Assembly: GCF_036226405.1 (NCBI RefSeq)
Contig: NZ_CP108464.1
Coordinates: 8,990,001-9,054,000, forward strand
DNA from: Streptomyces sp. NBC_01260
GTDB lineage: Bacteria; Actinomycetota; Actinomycetes; Streptomycetales; Streptomycetaceae
Direction of reading: 5' to 3'
Length of the DNA stretch: 64,000 nt
Made by a program: the position numbers and the translations under genes. Below are positions 52,160 to 60,500 of this stretch, in pieces. Below the pieces are notes generated by a model. It did no database searches. It was not told the origin of the DNA and saw nothing but the letters and a program-made list of their open reading frames with translations. Each line of letters opens with the position of its first letter. The stretch's first letter is position 1.

Positions 52160-52380
52160 CAGAGTCAAGGCTATTCTCTCGCGTGGACCGGCCCCGACAC
52201 GCTCGCAATCCGCGACTACGAGCAGATCGCTCTCCGGCTCGCCGGGCACGCCCGTGCGGTCGCCTCCGACGTCCGGCGCCACGCCGCCGCGCTGCCCAGG
52301 AGTGACGGCCGCGGCGCCCTTGCCGAAGTCGTCCTCCGCGAAGCCGCCGGCCGCCTGTCGGCACCGCTGGAGCAGGGACT
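52160..52380 (+). pseudogene. DUF6415-like fragment
   Basis: The frame reads TGPDTLAIRDYEQIALRLAG, HARAVASDVRRHAAALPRSD, ALAEVVLREAAGRLSAPLEQ. This resembles the small Streptomyces DUF6415 proteins tied to natural-product loci. It has no start of its own and runs into the 3' end of the group II intron. Confidence 0.35.
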
Positions 52381-53926
52381 CCAGCGACAAGCCGACGTTT
52401 TGCCGTCCGGTCAGTTTCTTCACCTTGCCCGTCGCGGAACGTACTGACTTCCGTGCCGGATAGGTGTAGATGTACTGCCGGTCAGTGCCCAGTTTCCGGT
52501 GACGATGGATGCGCCATCCGAGAAAATTCAGGCCCTCGTCAATGTGCGTGATCTTTGTCTTCTCCACCGACAGGCGAAGGCTCATCGGCTTCAACGCCTC
52601 CGTGACCTCGTCGCGTAATGCCTCGGCATGCTCACGGCGCCCGAAGACAAGCACGAGGAAATCATCCGCATACCGGACCAGCCGATAGTTGGGCAATCCA
52701 CGGCGCCGTCTCCTGCGTCGATCCTCGGAGGTGTTACCTGATCCTCCAATCCCCTGGGCGATGTAATCGTCCAGAACCGAGAGCGCGATGTTGGCCAGCA
52801 GCGGCGACAAAATCCCGCCCTGCGGGGTCCCGGTGCGTGTGTCCGTGAAGGCTCCGTCCCGGGACAGGATCCCGGACTTCAAGAACGCCTTCACCAAGGA
52901 CAGCACCCGCTTGTCCCCGACTCGATGCCTCACCCGCTCCATGAGAGACAGGTGCGAGATCTCATCGAAGCACGCCGTGATGTCGCCCTCCACCACCCAC
53001 TCATATCCGTGGTTGGCGAGGTAGCGAGTCTCGGCGATCGCGTCATGAGCCCGGCGAATCGGGCGGAACCCATAGGAACACGGGAGGAAATCCGCTTCGA
53101 ACACCGGCTCCAGCACCAGTTTCAAGGACGCCTGGACCACTCGGTCCGCCACGGTCGGAATTCCAAGGCGACGGAGTTTCCGTTCGCCCTGGGAATCATC
53201 CGCTCACGCACGGGAACCGGCCGGAAGCTGCGATCTCTGATCTGAGCCCGCAGCCTGCCGAGAAACACCTCGACTCCCTGCCCGGCCTCAATGGAGCGGG
53301 CGGTCTTCCCGTCCACTCCGGCCGTGCGGGCACCCTTGTTTCCCCGGACACGGTCCCACGCCACCAACAGGAAGGCGGGATCGGCCACGAGGTTGAACAG
53401 ATCGTCGAACCTGCGATGAGAATCATCAGCAGCCCAACGGTGCAGCTTGGTCTGGATCTCCAGTACCCGGCGTTCGGCCTTCATCAAGGCCCATGCCAGC
53501 TCGCCGGAATTCACCGGCGACCACCTCCTGGCATTCCAGCATCCTTACTGCCGACTTGCTGGCCCCCTTCCCCATGTGGCCGGCTTTCCCGGCCTCGGAG
53601 TACTACGGAGCCTCCGTCCTGCCCGACGGCCATCAGCCGGCGATGGGCCTGCCCTCCACCGGACTGGATATCCGGCATCGGGCGACTGCGGGCAGTTCCC
53701 ACGTTCACCACGGAATCGATTGACGGGTGAGGTGCCCAGCTCTACCCCGGCAGCATCGCCACGCTTACGCCGCAGGCTTTCGGCGTGGCCTCCCCACCGG
53801 TAGGTAGATCCGGCTTCGGAGTCGGCCGCCGCCATCGGCGACCGTACACTGCATCCGGCCCGCATCCGCCAGGTTGGACCGGTGTCGTAATTACGGGGCG
53901 TCAAGCACTGATTCCTCGCGTGCACC
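52381..53926 (-). mobile_element. Truncated group II intron
   Basis: The minus strand holds a reverse transcriptase gene preceded by about 400 nt that could fold as intron domains I-IV. The 5' end may be GTGCACGCGAGG at about 53920. The 3' part (maturase C-terminus, domains V and VI) is missing where the sequence meets the DUF6415-like fragment. It is therefore not self-mobile. A 25-bp palindrome lies 12 bp upstream of the presumed 5' end. Confidence 0.6.
52382..53514 (-). pseudogene. Group II intron reverse transcriptase, frameshifted and truncated
   Basis: The first frame from 53514 reads AERRVLEIQTKLHRWAADDS, VAWDRVRGNKGARTAGVDGK, LRAQIRDRSFRPVPVRERMI. Near 53150 it shifts to DRVVQASLKLVLEPVFEADF, GDITACFDEISHLSLMERVR, TGTPQGGILSPLLANIALSV, VRYADDFLVLVFGRREHAEA, FLGWRIHRHRKLGTDRQYIY. 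The polymerase YADD is present, but the maturase/X domain and any endonuclease domain are lost after GLSLESLLQR. Confidence 0.85.
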
Positions 53927-53937
53927 TTCCCGTCTCA

Positions 53938-54000
53938 CTACTGAACTTGATTGGGTGATGTCAGGCGAACGGCCCGACATCACCCAATCAAGTTCAGTAG
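53938..54000. repeat. 25-bp perfect palindrome with 13-nt loop
   Basis: The arm 53938-53962 (begins CTACTGAACTTG, ends GTGATGTC) is exactly complementary to 53976-54000 (begins GACATCACCC). This is the longest perfect dyad found in the window. It sits between the group II intron and a resolvase fragment, and the right arm is part of the sequence leading into the resolvase frame. Confidence 0.9.
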
Positions 54001-54217
54001 CCGCCGCCGCGCCCGAGGCAAGGTCGGCGGGCGGCCGTCGGTCGTCAACGACGACCTCATCCGGGCGGCCCGGGACATGCTGCCCAACCCCGAGAACAGC
54101 GTCACCACCATCGCCAAGATCCTCGGCGTCTCGGTCGGCACGCTCTACAACCACATCCCGGACCTCAAGGAACTGCGGACCTCCCGCGTCCCGCGCCAGC
54201 TGGAGGGCAGCAAGTGA
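53985..54217 (+). pseudogene. C-terminal fragment of a serine resolvase
   Basis: The frame reads RRRARGKVGGRPSVVNDDLI, RAARDMLPNPENSVTTIAKI, LGVSVGTLYNHIPDLKELRT, ending RVPRQLEGSK. This is the HTH_7/Hin-type DNA-binding tail of a Tn3-type resolvase or invertase. The catalytic Ser domain is missing; upstream lies the 25-bp palindrome. Confidence 0.7.
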
Positions 54218-54388
54218 TCCCCGCCTTCCATCGGGCCAAGGGCGGCGCGGCCCAGCTCGGCGTCACGCCCGGCCTGCCGGGCCCCTTGGGGACATACGAG
54301 GAAGAGCGGGTGTGTAGTTGCGGTACAGGAAGTACCGCTGAGCCGATCACGGTCGGCTGGGCGGTGCGCCGCCTGACCGCGCTCCGGT

Positions 54389-54428
54389 GATCACCCGACA
54401 AAGGCGGTGCGGGGAATGTCGGGTGATC
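54389..54428 (+). promoter_or_regulatory. Inverted repeat before the PhyH gene
   Basis: GATCACCCGACA (54389-54400) and TGTCGGGTGATC (54417-54428) are perfect 12-bp inverse copies 16 bp apart, ending 28 bp before the start of the next gene. Likely operator or transcript hairpin. The regulator could be the AraC-GyrI protein encoded downstream; that is a guess. Confidence 0.5.
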
Positions 54429-54456
54429 GGGGCCGGTGTCGCCGCACGATGGGGGC

Positions 54457-55269
54457 ATGGATGACACGACCTTGGTATCCCGTTTCCTGCGCGACGGCTT
54501 CGTGAAGTTGGAGGGCGCGGTAGCGCCGCGTGTGGCCGCGGACTGTGCGCGGCTGCTGTGGCGGGAGACGGGCTGCGACCCGGACGATCCGGCGACGTGG
54601 ACGCAGCCCGTGCACTGGGTGGCCGGCATGGCGCAGGGGCCGTTCGCCGCCGCGCCCAACTCTCCGTCCCTGCAGCACGCGTACGACCTGCTCGTCGGCG
54701 CGGGATGCTGGGAGCCGCGTTACTCGCTGGGCACGTTCCCGCTGCGCTTCCCGCACGAGGAGGAGCCGGACGACGCGGGCTGGCACATCGAGGGGAGCTA
54801 TCTGCCGGAGGGCGAGAGCTGGTACTTCACCAATCTGCGCTCCCGGGGCCGGGCGCTGCTGATGCTGTTCCTGTTCAGCGAGGTCGGTGAGGAGGACGCC
54901 CCGACCCGGATCCGGGTCGGCTCGCACCTCGATGTGCCGAAGGTGCTGGAGAAGCACGGGGAGGACGGGGCGAGCGGGCTGGCCCTCGCGCCCGACCTGG
55001 TGGCGGCGTCCGGCCACCGGCCCGTCGTCCTCGCCACCGGGTCCCCGGGCGACGTTTTCCTGTGCCATCCGTTCCTGGTGCACGCGGCGCAACCGCACCA
55101 TGGGGTGCGGCCGCGCTTCATGGCCCAGCCGCCGCTGATGCCGGCCGCGCCGTACGAACTGGAGCGGGCCGACGGCGCGTACTCACCCGTGGAGATCGCG
55201 ATCCGCCGGGGCCTGGGCCAGGACACCCCCGGCCCGGACGGGGACGGCACCGATTGCAGCGCAGCGTAA
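54457..55269 (+). CDS. Phytanoyl-CoA dioxygenase (PhyH)-family protein
   Basis: The protein has 270 aa. Cupin-fold oxygenase of the PhyH type: FLRDGFVKLEGAVAPRVAAD at the start, DDAGWHIEGSYLPEGESWYF carrying the first Fe ligands as HxE rather than the usual HxD, TRIRVGSHLDVPKVLEKHGE, then the distal His region GDVFLCHPFLVHAAQPHHGV with Arg in VRPRF. It would be an Fe(II)/2-oxoglutarate oxygenase for a small substrate, but the HIE instead of HxD leaves catalysis uncertain. ATG 54457 is preceded by GATGGGGGC. Confidence 0.8.
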   Translation: MDDTTLVSRFLRDGFVKLEGAVAPRVAADCARLLWRETGCDPDDPATWTQPVHWVAGMAQGPFAAAPNSPSLQHAYDLLVGAGCWEPRYSLGTFPLRFPHEEEPDDAGWHIEGSYLPEGESWYFTNLRSRGRALLMLFLFSEVGEEDAPTRIRVGSHLDVPKVLEKHGEDGASGLALAPDLVAASGHRPVVLATGSPGDVFLCHPFLVHAAQPHHGVRPRFMAQPPLMPAAPYELERADGAYSPVEIAIRRGLGQDTPGPDGDGTDCSAA

Positions 55270-55328
55270 CCGTGCCTCACGACCACCGCTGGCAAAGTGG
55301 CCGTGAGAGAAGAGGAAGGAGGCCGGGC

Positions 55329-56195
55329 ATGCTGGAGCGGCTGAACCAGGCCATGGAGCACATCGAGTGCCATCTCGACCAGGCCGTCGACATGGAGGAG
55401 CTGGCACGCATCGCGGCCACCTCTGAGTACCACCTGCGCCGGATGTTCTCCGCGCTCGCGGGCATACCGCTGTCGGAGTACATCCGGCGCCGTCGGCTCA
55501 CCCTCGCAGGCGCCGAAGTACTCGCGGGACGTGAGACGCTGCTGGAGATCGCGGTGCGCTATGGCTACAGCTCCGGCGAGGCGTTCGCGCGGGCGTTCCG
55601 TGCCATGCACGGCATCGGACCGGGCGAGGCCCGACGTGCCGGCGCCGCGCTCAACTCCCAGTCCCGGATGGCCTTCCGCCTCACCATCGAAGGGAGGAGC
55701 AGTATGCGATACCGCGTTGTGGACAAGGCGGACTTCAACGTCGTCGGACTCAAGACCCGGGTACCGCTGGTGCATGCCGGGCCGAACCAGGCGATCATGG
55801 ATTTTGTCCGCGGGATCGACCCGCCGACCCTGGAGCGCCTGGAGAAACTGTCGGACCAGGAGCCGCACGGCATCGTCGCAGTCTGCGACGGCATGGACCC
55901 CAGCCGCGCCGAGGGCACCGAACTCGACTATCACCACGGCGTCATCACCTCTCCGGCCGCTCTGGAGGGCACGACCACGTTGGCTGTCCCGGCTGGCACC
56001 TGGGCGGTCTTCACCACGTCCGGGCCGGTACCGCTGGCCATCCAGGAGCTGTGGCGGGACGTGTTCACCGAATGGTTCCCGTCGAACCCGTACCGCACCC
56101 GCACCGGCCCTGAGATCCTGCGCACCCGCCTGTCGCCGGAGAAGACCGAGGCCGACGCCGAACTGTGGCTCCCGGTGGAGCCCGAGCACGGCTGA
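55329..56195 (+). CDS. AraC-family regulator with GyrI-like effector domain
   Basis: The protein has 288 aa. Two HTH motifs of the AraC DNA-binding domain lie at the N-terminus: DMEELARIAATSEYHLRRMF and ETLLEIAVRYGYSSGEAFAR (HGIGPGEARR is the usual end). From about residue 125 there is a GyrI-like ligand-binding domain (MRYRVVDKADFNVVGLKTRV, AVPAGTWAVFTTSGPVPLAI, EADAELWLPVE). Such Rob/SoxS-like proteins sense small hydrophobic or cationic compounds. ATG 55329 with GAAGGAGGCC upstream is a strong ribosome-binding site. It may control the PhyH gene. Confidence 0.92.
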   Translation: MLERLNQAMEHIECHLDQAVDMEELARIAATSEYHLRRMFSALAGIPLSEYIRRRRLTLAGAEVLAGRETLLEIAVRYGYSSGEAFARAFRAMHGIGPGEARRAGAALNSQSRMAFRLTIEGRSSMRYRVVDKADFNVVGLKTRVPLVHAGPNQAIMDFVRGIDPPTLERLEKLSDQEPHGIVAVCDGMDPSRAEGTELDYHHGVITSPAALEGTTTLAVPAGTWAVFTTSGPVPLAIQELWRDVFTEWFPSNPYRTRTGPEILRTRLSPEKTEADAELWLPVEPEHG

Positions 56196-56673
56196 ACAAA
56201 GCGGCAAGCCCCCGGGGCCGGAGAAGGCCGGGCGCCCGACCTCCGAGACCTACGCCCCGGCCCTGGTCTGCTACGACGACGACCACACGGCGCCAACGGC
56301 TGGAACCTGCGCCTGACCCGATAGGTCACGCCTCCGTACGGTCCGGTGCCGGTTCTCCGGCACCGGCCTGGGCATCCGGTGTGAGTGGGCGTGTCGGTGG
56401 CAGCGGTTGTGCGTCAGCGGTGTTCGGTTGTTGATTGGCTGGTCATGCGGTGTGGGCGTGTGCTGGTCTGCTGTCATGAGGTGACCAAGTGGCTGCCGTT
56501 TAGCCTCGATCGTTCATGGGTCCTCGTCGGTTCGCTGATGGGGACTCTGTGCTTGCGAGGTGCGGAATTTCGTGGGCTGGGGCAGGTTGGCGGCCCGGCT
56601 GTCGCGTTGGGTGGGCGCCGGGTTCCACTGCTCCGGGATGTTGCTGGTTCGTCGGGGCGGTTGAAGTGGTTGG
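56196..56673. other. Gene-free stretch ending at the IS1380 transposase
   Basis: No protein-like frame. It must contain the left end of the IS1380 element, but I could not identify its terminal repeat with confidence. Confidence 0.4.
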
Positions 56674-58053
56674 TCAGCCGGGGTTCGGCAGGGCTGCGAG
56701 TCGCTGGATCGCGCGGGTGATTACATCCGTCCAGGGCCATCGGGCGGTGAAGCGGAGCCAGCGGCGGCGGCCGGTGGTGACCAGCTGGGCAGCAGCGGAG
56801 AACAGCCGAAGGCGGAGCCGCTTGGGTTCCCAGCGGCGGGTTTTGCTGGTCAGGGCGAGCATCGGCATCCAGGCGAGGAGGTCGAGTGCGAGGGAGACGA
56901 TCTCCAGCCAGATCTGGTTCTGTGCGGTGTCGTGCAGCGGCAGGTTGCGCAGGCCGGTGTCGCGGGCGTTTCGGATCCGGTCCTCGCAGCGGGCCCGCCG
57001 TCGATGACGTAGTTCCAGGTCGGCGAGCTGGCTGCCCTTGGTGTTCGTCGCGAAGCAGGTGAGCTGGAGTCCGTCGAGGTCGGTGAAGCGCAACTGGGCT
57101 CCGGTGTGCGGGCGTTCTTTGCGGACGATCAGCCGCATCCCTTTCGGCCAGGTGGTCAGGTCGGGCATGTCGGTGATCTCTGCGACCCAGGCGCCGGGCC
57201 GCTCGGTGCCGTCGGCGTCGTAGGCCGGTGTCCATGCCTTCTTCGGGATCTTCAGGACGGCCTGGTGGATGGCGTCGGTGATGGTCATTCCGACGGAATA
57301 CGACAGCCACCGGCCCGGTTTGGAGAGCCAGTCGAGGAAGGCATGGGTCCCGCCGGCGGAGTCGGTGCGGATCAGCGTCTGCCGTCCCCGCCGCAGGTGC
57401 TTGGGAAGTTGAGCCACGGCGAGGCGGGTGGTCTCGATGTGATCGCTCGCGGTGTTGGACCCGGCGTTGCCGGGCCGCAGCAGCGCGGCCACCGGTTCCC
57501 CGGACCCGCTCTGGCCGTGGTCGACGGACGCGACGAGCGGATGATGACCGAAGGTCTTCTTCCAGGTCGCGGTGGCGTCCTGCTTCTCGGAGTGCGCAAG
57601 GACGAGCACGCCGTCGATGTCCACGATCGCCGAGCCGTCGGCGGCGGGACCGTTCGCCCCGGCCAGTTCCCAGACATGCGAGCGTACTTCCGCCCGAGCC
57701 GACCGGATCGCGGTGAGCGACTTCGGTCCGGCAGCGGCAAGGGCGTCAATGAGCCGTGAAACCGTCGGGTCGGATGCCACTGGTCCGAACACGTCGGGCT
57801 CGGCCCGCAGCATGGCGACATCGGCGAGGCAGTCCCCGCCCAGAGCGACTCCGAGCGCGACATCCAGAAGGATCTTGCCTGGATCATGCACCGTCCGCGG
57901 TTCGCGCCACGGCTCCAACGCCGTCGATATCGCGGTGTCCAGACCCAACTTGCGGACCGTCTCGACCAACAGCACCGCGCCGGCCTGCGAGACCGTCCCG
58001 CTGCCACCGCCCTCGACACGGACACGCGGGTACAACCCGATACGCTTACTCAC
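56674..58053 (-). CDS. IS1380-family transposase
   Basis: The protein has 459 aa, a full-length IS1380 DDE enzyme. N-terminal region: SQAGAVLLVETVRKLGLDTA, LGGDCLADVAMLRAEPDVFG, DPTVSRLIDALA. Catalytic core: AIVDIDGVLVLAHSEKQDAT with the first Asp, LIRTDSAGGTHAFLDWL with the second, and RARCEDRIRNARDTGLRNLP with the acidic C-terminal residue. The GTG start at 58053 is 2 nt from an inverted-repeat arm. No indel was found, so it may be functional. Confidence 0.93.
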   Translation of the reverse strand: MSKRIGLYPRVRVEGGGSGTVSQAGAVLLVETVRKLGLDTAISTALEPWREPRTVHDPGKILLDVALGVALGGDCLADVAMLRAEPDVFGPVASDPTVSRLIDALAAAGPKSLTAIRSARAEVRSHVWELAGANGPAADGSAIVDIDGVLVLAHSEKQDATATWKKTFGHHPLVASVDHGQSGSGEPVAALLRPGNAGSNTASDHIETTRLAVAQLPKHLRRGRQTLIRTDSAGGTHAFLDWLSKPGRWLSYSVGMTITDAIHQAVLKIPKKAWTPAYDADGTERPGAWVAEITDMPDLTTWPKGMRLIVRKERPHTGAQLRFTDLDGLQLTCFATNTKGSQLADLELRHRRRARCEDRIRNARDTGLRNLPLHDTAQNQIWLEIVSLALDLLAWMPMLALTSKTRRWEPKRLRLRLFSAAAQLVTTGRRRWLRFTARWPWTDVITRAIQRLAALPNPG

Positions 58054-58055
58054 CT

Positions 58056-58128
58056 GGAGAGTGCTTCTTTCCGTGCAGCCAACAGGACCCTAGACAAGTC
58101 CCATCGTTGCAGGTCAGAAGCACTCTCC
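58056..58128 (-). repeat. 13-bp inverted repeat abutting the IS1380 start codon
   Basis: GGAGAGTGCTTCT (58056-58068) and AGAAGCACTCTCC (58116-58128), perfect copies 47 nt apart. On the transposase transcript one arm ends 2 nt before the GTG, so pairing could block initiation on long read-through transcripts. Confidence 0.6.
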
Positions 58129-58476
58129 GCTTATTTGATCAAGACCCGGACAGGCTCACTCGCGAAAGCCCGAGGCTAGGTTGGATGTCAATGAGTCTGC
58201 TCGTGCTGACGCTGTTCGGGGTGATGTCCGGAACCTCGCTGACACGACGGTCATGTTCCTACTGACATATTCTGTGGCTGGTGCCGGTTGCGACACGTCT
58301 CTTGGCGTGGTGCTCACTGAGACGCGGGTAACTCATGCGCGAGGTGGAGTGGCAGAGGTGGCGGACCGTCCTCCCTTCCGGCCTCTGTGCCGCAGTAGCG
58401 CGGCTTTACGGGCCTGTTTCAGACGCACGGAGACGCCCCCGCCTGGTCGCGGTGCTGGTGGCACTTGCCCGGGCTG
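58129..58476. other. Gene-free stretch right of the IS1380 transposase
   Basis: Short frames only (e.g. SMSLLVLTLFGVMSGTSLTR), none supported. The right end of the IS1380 element must lie here or just before. Confidence 0.4.
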
Positions 58477-59601
58477 TCACGGGGAGAACCGCTCCGGGCG
58501 GAAGTCCGCGAGCATCTCGTCTCTCTTCCCGCTCAGGATCTCCGAAGCAAGCAGCCGGCCGATTACCGGCCCGAGCGTGATGCCGCTGTGGGAAACGGCC
58601 TCGTAGTAGCCCGGCACGGACGGTACCGCTCCCACCGAAGGGAATCCGTCGGCTGGGATGGGTCGGTTGGCTACCCGCGTCTGAGCGATTTGTGAGCTGC
58701 CGAGCTCGGGAACGACGTGCCGCGCCGATTCGTGGAGCAGCCCTGCGAGTTCCGCTGGGTCTTCGCCTGTGTCGATGAGTGCGTCGATCTCGCGGCTGTG
58801 GAGGACCACCGAAGAGTCTCCGTCAGGACGGATCTCGATGTGAGGCGCGTGCATGGCCCGGTGAACCGGGACCTGAGCACAGCCGATCCGAGTGACGACG
58901 CCGGGTTCCCGGCGCATCGGCAGGTGCCGTGCGATGAGTCCGGCGACGTGGGAGGCGCCGGGGCCCGCTGCGTTCACGACGATGTTGACGTCGAGATTGG
59001 TCCCATCGGATAGGGCAACTGTCCGGATGCTCCCGTCAGCACCGATACTGATGTCACAGACCGCGGTGCCGGAGCGGCGTTCGGCGCCGGATGCTACGGC
59101 CTGGCTGACCAGGCGGCCGACGAGATGACGTCCGTGCACCCAGGCTTCGTCGGGGTAGAACACGACTGGAACCTCGCCGGGCATGGTGAGAGCAGGTTCG
59201 AGGCGGCGGCGCACCTCGGCCCCCGTGCGTACCTCGACTTGGTAGTCCCAGCTAGCCAGCAGTTCGGCTGTTTTCAGGAGCTTCGCCTGGGCTGCGGGAT
59301 TGTCTGCCCAGCGCAGGTGGCCAGTGGGATACCACCAGGAGTCTGGCCCGATGGTCCTGGCAAGTTCATGATGCGCTGCCATGCCCGCGACGTTCAGGTC
59401 GAAGTAGGACTTGCGCGCGGTCTTGTTGCTGGCGTTGACCCAAGAGAAAGACCAGTTGGTGACGCCTTCGCCCGGTTGGCCTGCGTCGATGAAGACCACC
59501 TTGGCACCGTGCCGGGACAGGTTCCAGCCCACGCTGGCTCCGAGGGTGCCCACTCCGATGACAGCTACACATTCCGGCCGCTTCGCGGACCCGATCCTCA
59601 C
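58477..59601 (-). CDS. FAD-dependent oxidoreductase, DAO family
   Basis: The protein has 374 aa. N-terminal FAD-binding Rossmann motif: AVIGVGTLGASVGWNLSRHG and AKVVFIDAGQPGEGVTNWSF (GxGxxG, then the acidic end of strand 2). Mid-part GTNLDVNIVVNAAGPGASHV is the typical second flavin segment. The C-terminal VPGYYEAVSHSGITLGPVIG binds the isoalloxazine end. It resembles D-amino-acid/glycine oxidase and sarcosine-oxidase-like enzymes; the substrate is unknown. Full length, ATG 59601 with GAAGGAGACGC upstream. No close partner gene on its strand except the TnsA remnant. Confidence 0.88.
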   Translation of the reverse strand: MRIGSAKRPECVAVIGVGTLGASVGWNLSRHGAKVVFIDAGQPGEGVTNWSFSWVNASNKTARKSYFDLNVAGMAAHHELARTIGPDSWWYPTGHLRWADNPAAQAKLLKTAELLASWDYQVEVRTGAEVRRRLEPALTMPGEVPVVFYPDEAWVHGRHLVGRLVSQAVASGAERRSGTAVCDISIGADGSIRTVALSDGTNLDVNIVVNAAGPGASHVAGLIARHLPMRREPGVVTRIGCAQVPVHRAMHAPHIEIRPDGDSSVVLHSREIDALIDTGEDPAELAGLLHESARHVVPELGSSQIAQTRVANRPIPADGFPSVGAVPSVPGYYEAVSHSGITLGPVIGRLLASEILSGKRDEMLADFRPERFSP

Positions 59602-59619
59602 AAGCGTCTCCTTCTCGGA

Positions 59620-59901
59620 TCACCGGCGAACTCGACTCCCGTTTTCAGCATGCAGGCATGTGGAGCGGTCCCGCTCCAGCCACGACTCGAAGCCGACGTG
59701 CTGCCCGGTCGTCGCCGACCAGTACCAGCCCGGGAAATGGCGCGAACCTCTTGCCCACCGAAACGGCCGTACCGGAACCACGTCCTCGAACCTGACCGTC
59801 GCACAGTCCAGCAGGGGACGCCGCCGACGCCTGCCTGCGGCATCCACGCACGACACCTCGACGTACGGCACGGCCTCGTCCGTCCCAGCCGGTACAGCCA
59901 T
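59620..59901 (-). pseudogene. TnsA-like transposase endonuclease subunit, N-terminal remnant
   Basis: The frame starts at 59901 (GGGGGTGTTGT upstream) and reads DEAVPYVEVSCVDAAGRRRR, DCATVRFEDVVPVRPFRWAR, HFPGWYWSATTGQHVGFES WLERDR, with the catalytic Glu in FESWLERD. After this point it runs into CLHAENGSRVRR, unlike the family, and stops at 59620. The rest of the nuclease domain is missing. The relatives are heteromeric Tn7-like transposases of actinomycetes. Confidence 0.6.
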
Positions 59902-59935
59902 ACAACACCCCCAGCGCGCTCACCCCGCACGACTA

Positions 59936-60000
59936 GGTTCGCTGTCATAGAAGCCGAAACGGCTGGGTTCGCTGTCAAATGCCTCGATTGGATGACAGCG
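59936..60000. repeat. Repeated CGCTGTCA motifs before the TnsA-like gene
   Basis: GGTTCGCTGTCA occurs at 59936-59947 and 59966-59977, spaced 30 bp. An inverted TGACAGCG lies at 59993-60000. Multiple short sites of this kind at the 5' side of tnsA are expected for TnsB binding at a transposon end. Confidence 0.5.
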
Positions 60001-60128
60001 GTCAAACGGAATGTGTGCCAGAACCCGAGAACCCGACAGCAGATGTTCACCACTTCGGAAGGCGCCTGAGAGGGCCCCGGCATCGAACTTGGCGGCGTCC
60101 GCTGACATCCCGGCTGGATGGTGTGGGT

Positions 60129-60335
60129 CTATTCGATAATCCGATCGAAGAACAGGACTCCGGCGGCGGTTGCTGCCGCGCCAGCCGTGACTGCCACTGG
60201 CCAGGGGTTCGCGGCGAGGAAGGTCAGCAGGCCGGCACCAAGGCCGACGAGTGTGGCCAGCAGGAAGATCATGGCGGATCGCTGGTTGAGCAGTGGCCTG
60301 TTCGCGTCGGGCTCGGGGGGATTGGTAGAGGCCAT
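60129..60335 (-). CDS. Small two-helix membrane protein, 68 aa
   Basis: Charged N-terminus (NPPEPDANRPLLNQRSA), then two membrane helices: MIFLLATLVGLGAGLLTFLA and AVTAGAAATAAGVLFFDRI. I chose the ATG at 60335 (GAGGAACGACCG upstream) because the longer frame has no ribosome-binding site. Family not recognised; small hydrophobic proteins of this form are frequent on actinobacterial mobile elements. Confidence 0.65.
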   Translation of the reverse strand: MASTNPPEPDANRPLLNQRSAMIFLLATLVGLGAGLLTFLAANPWPVAVTAGAAATAAGVLFFDRIIE

Positions 60336-60500
60336 CGGTCGTTCCTCACGGGTCGGTGGCGGGTGGAGTGTGTGTCGGGTCTCGCCTGACGGTTTCTGCA
60401 TTGGTTGGGGTGTATGGCGGCATCACGGAGTAGCCCGGCCGCCTTTGAACGCCGTGCTTGTGGCGGTGGTTGCGCGCGCGGTACGCGCCGCGCCCGCTCT

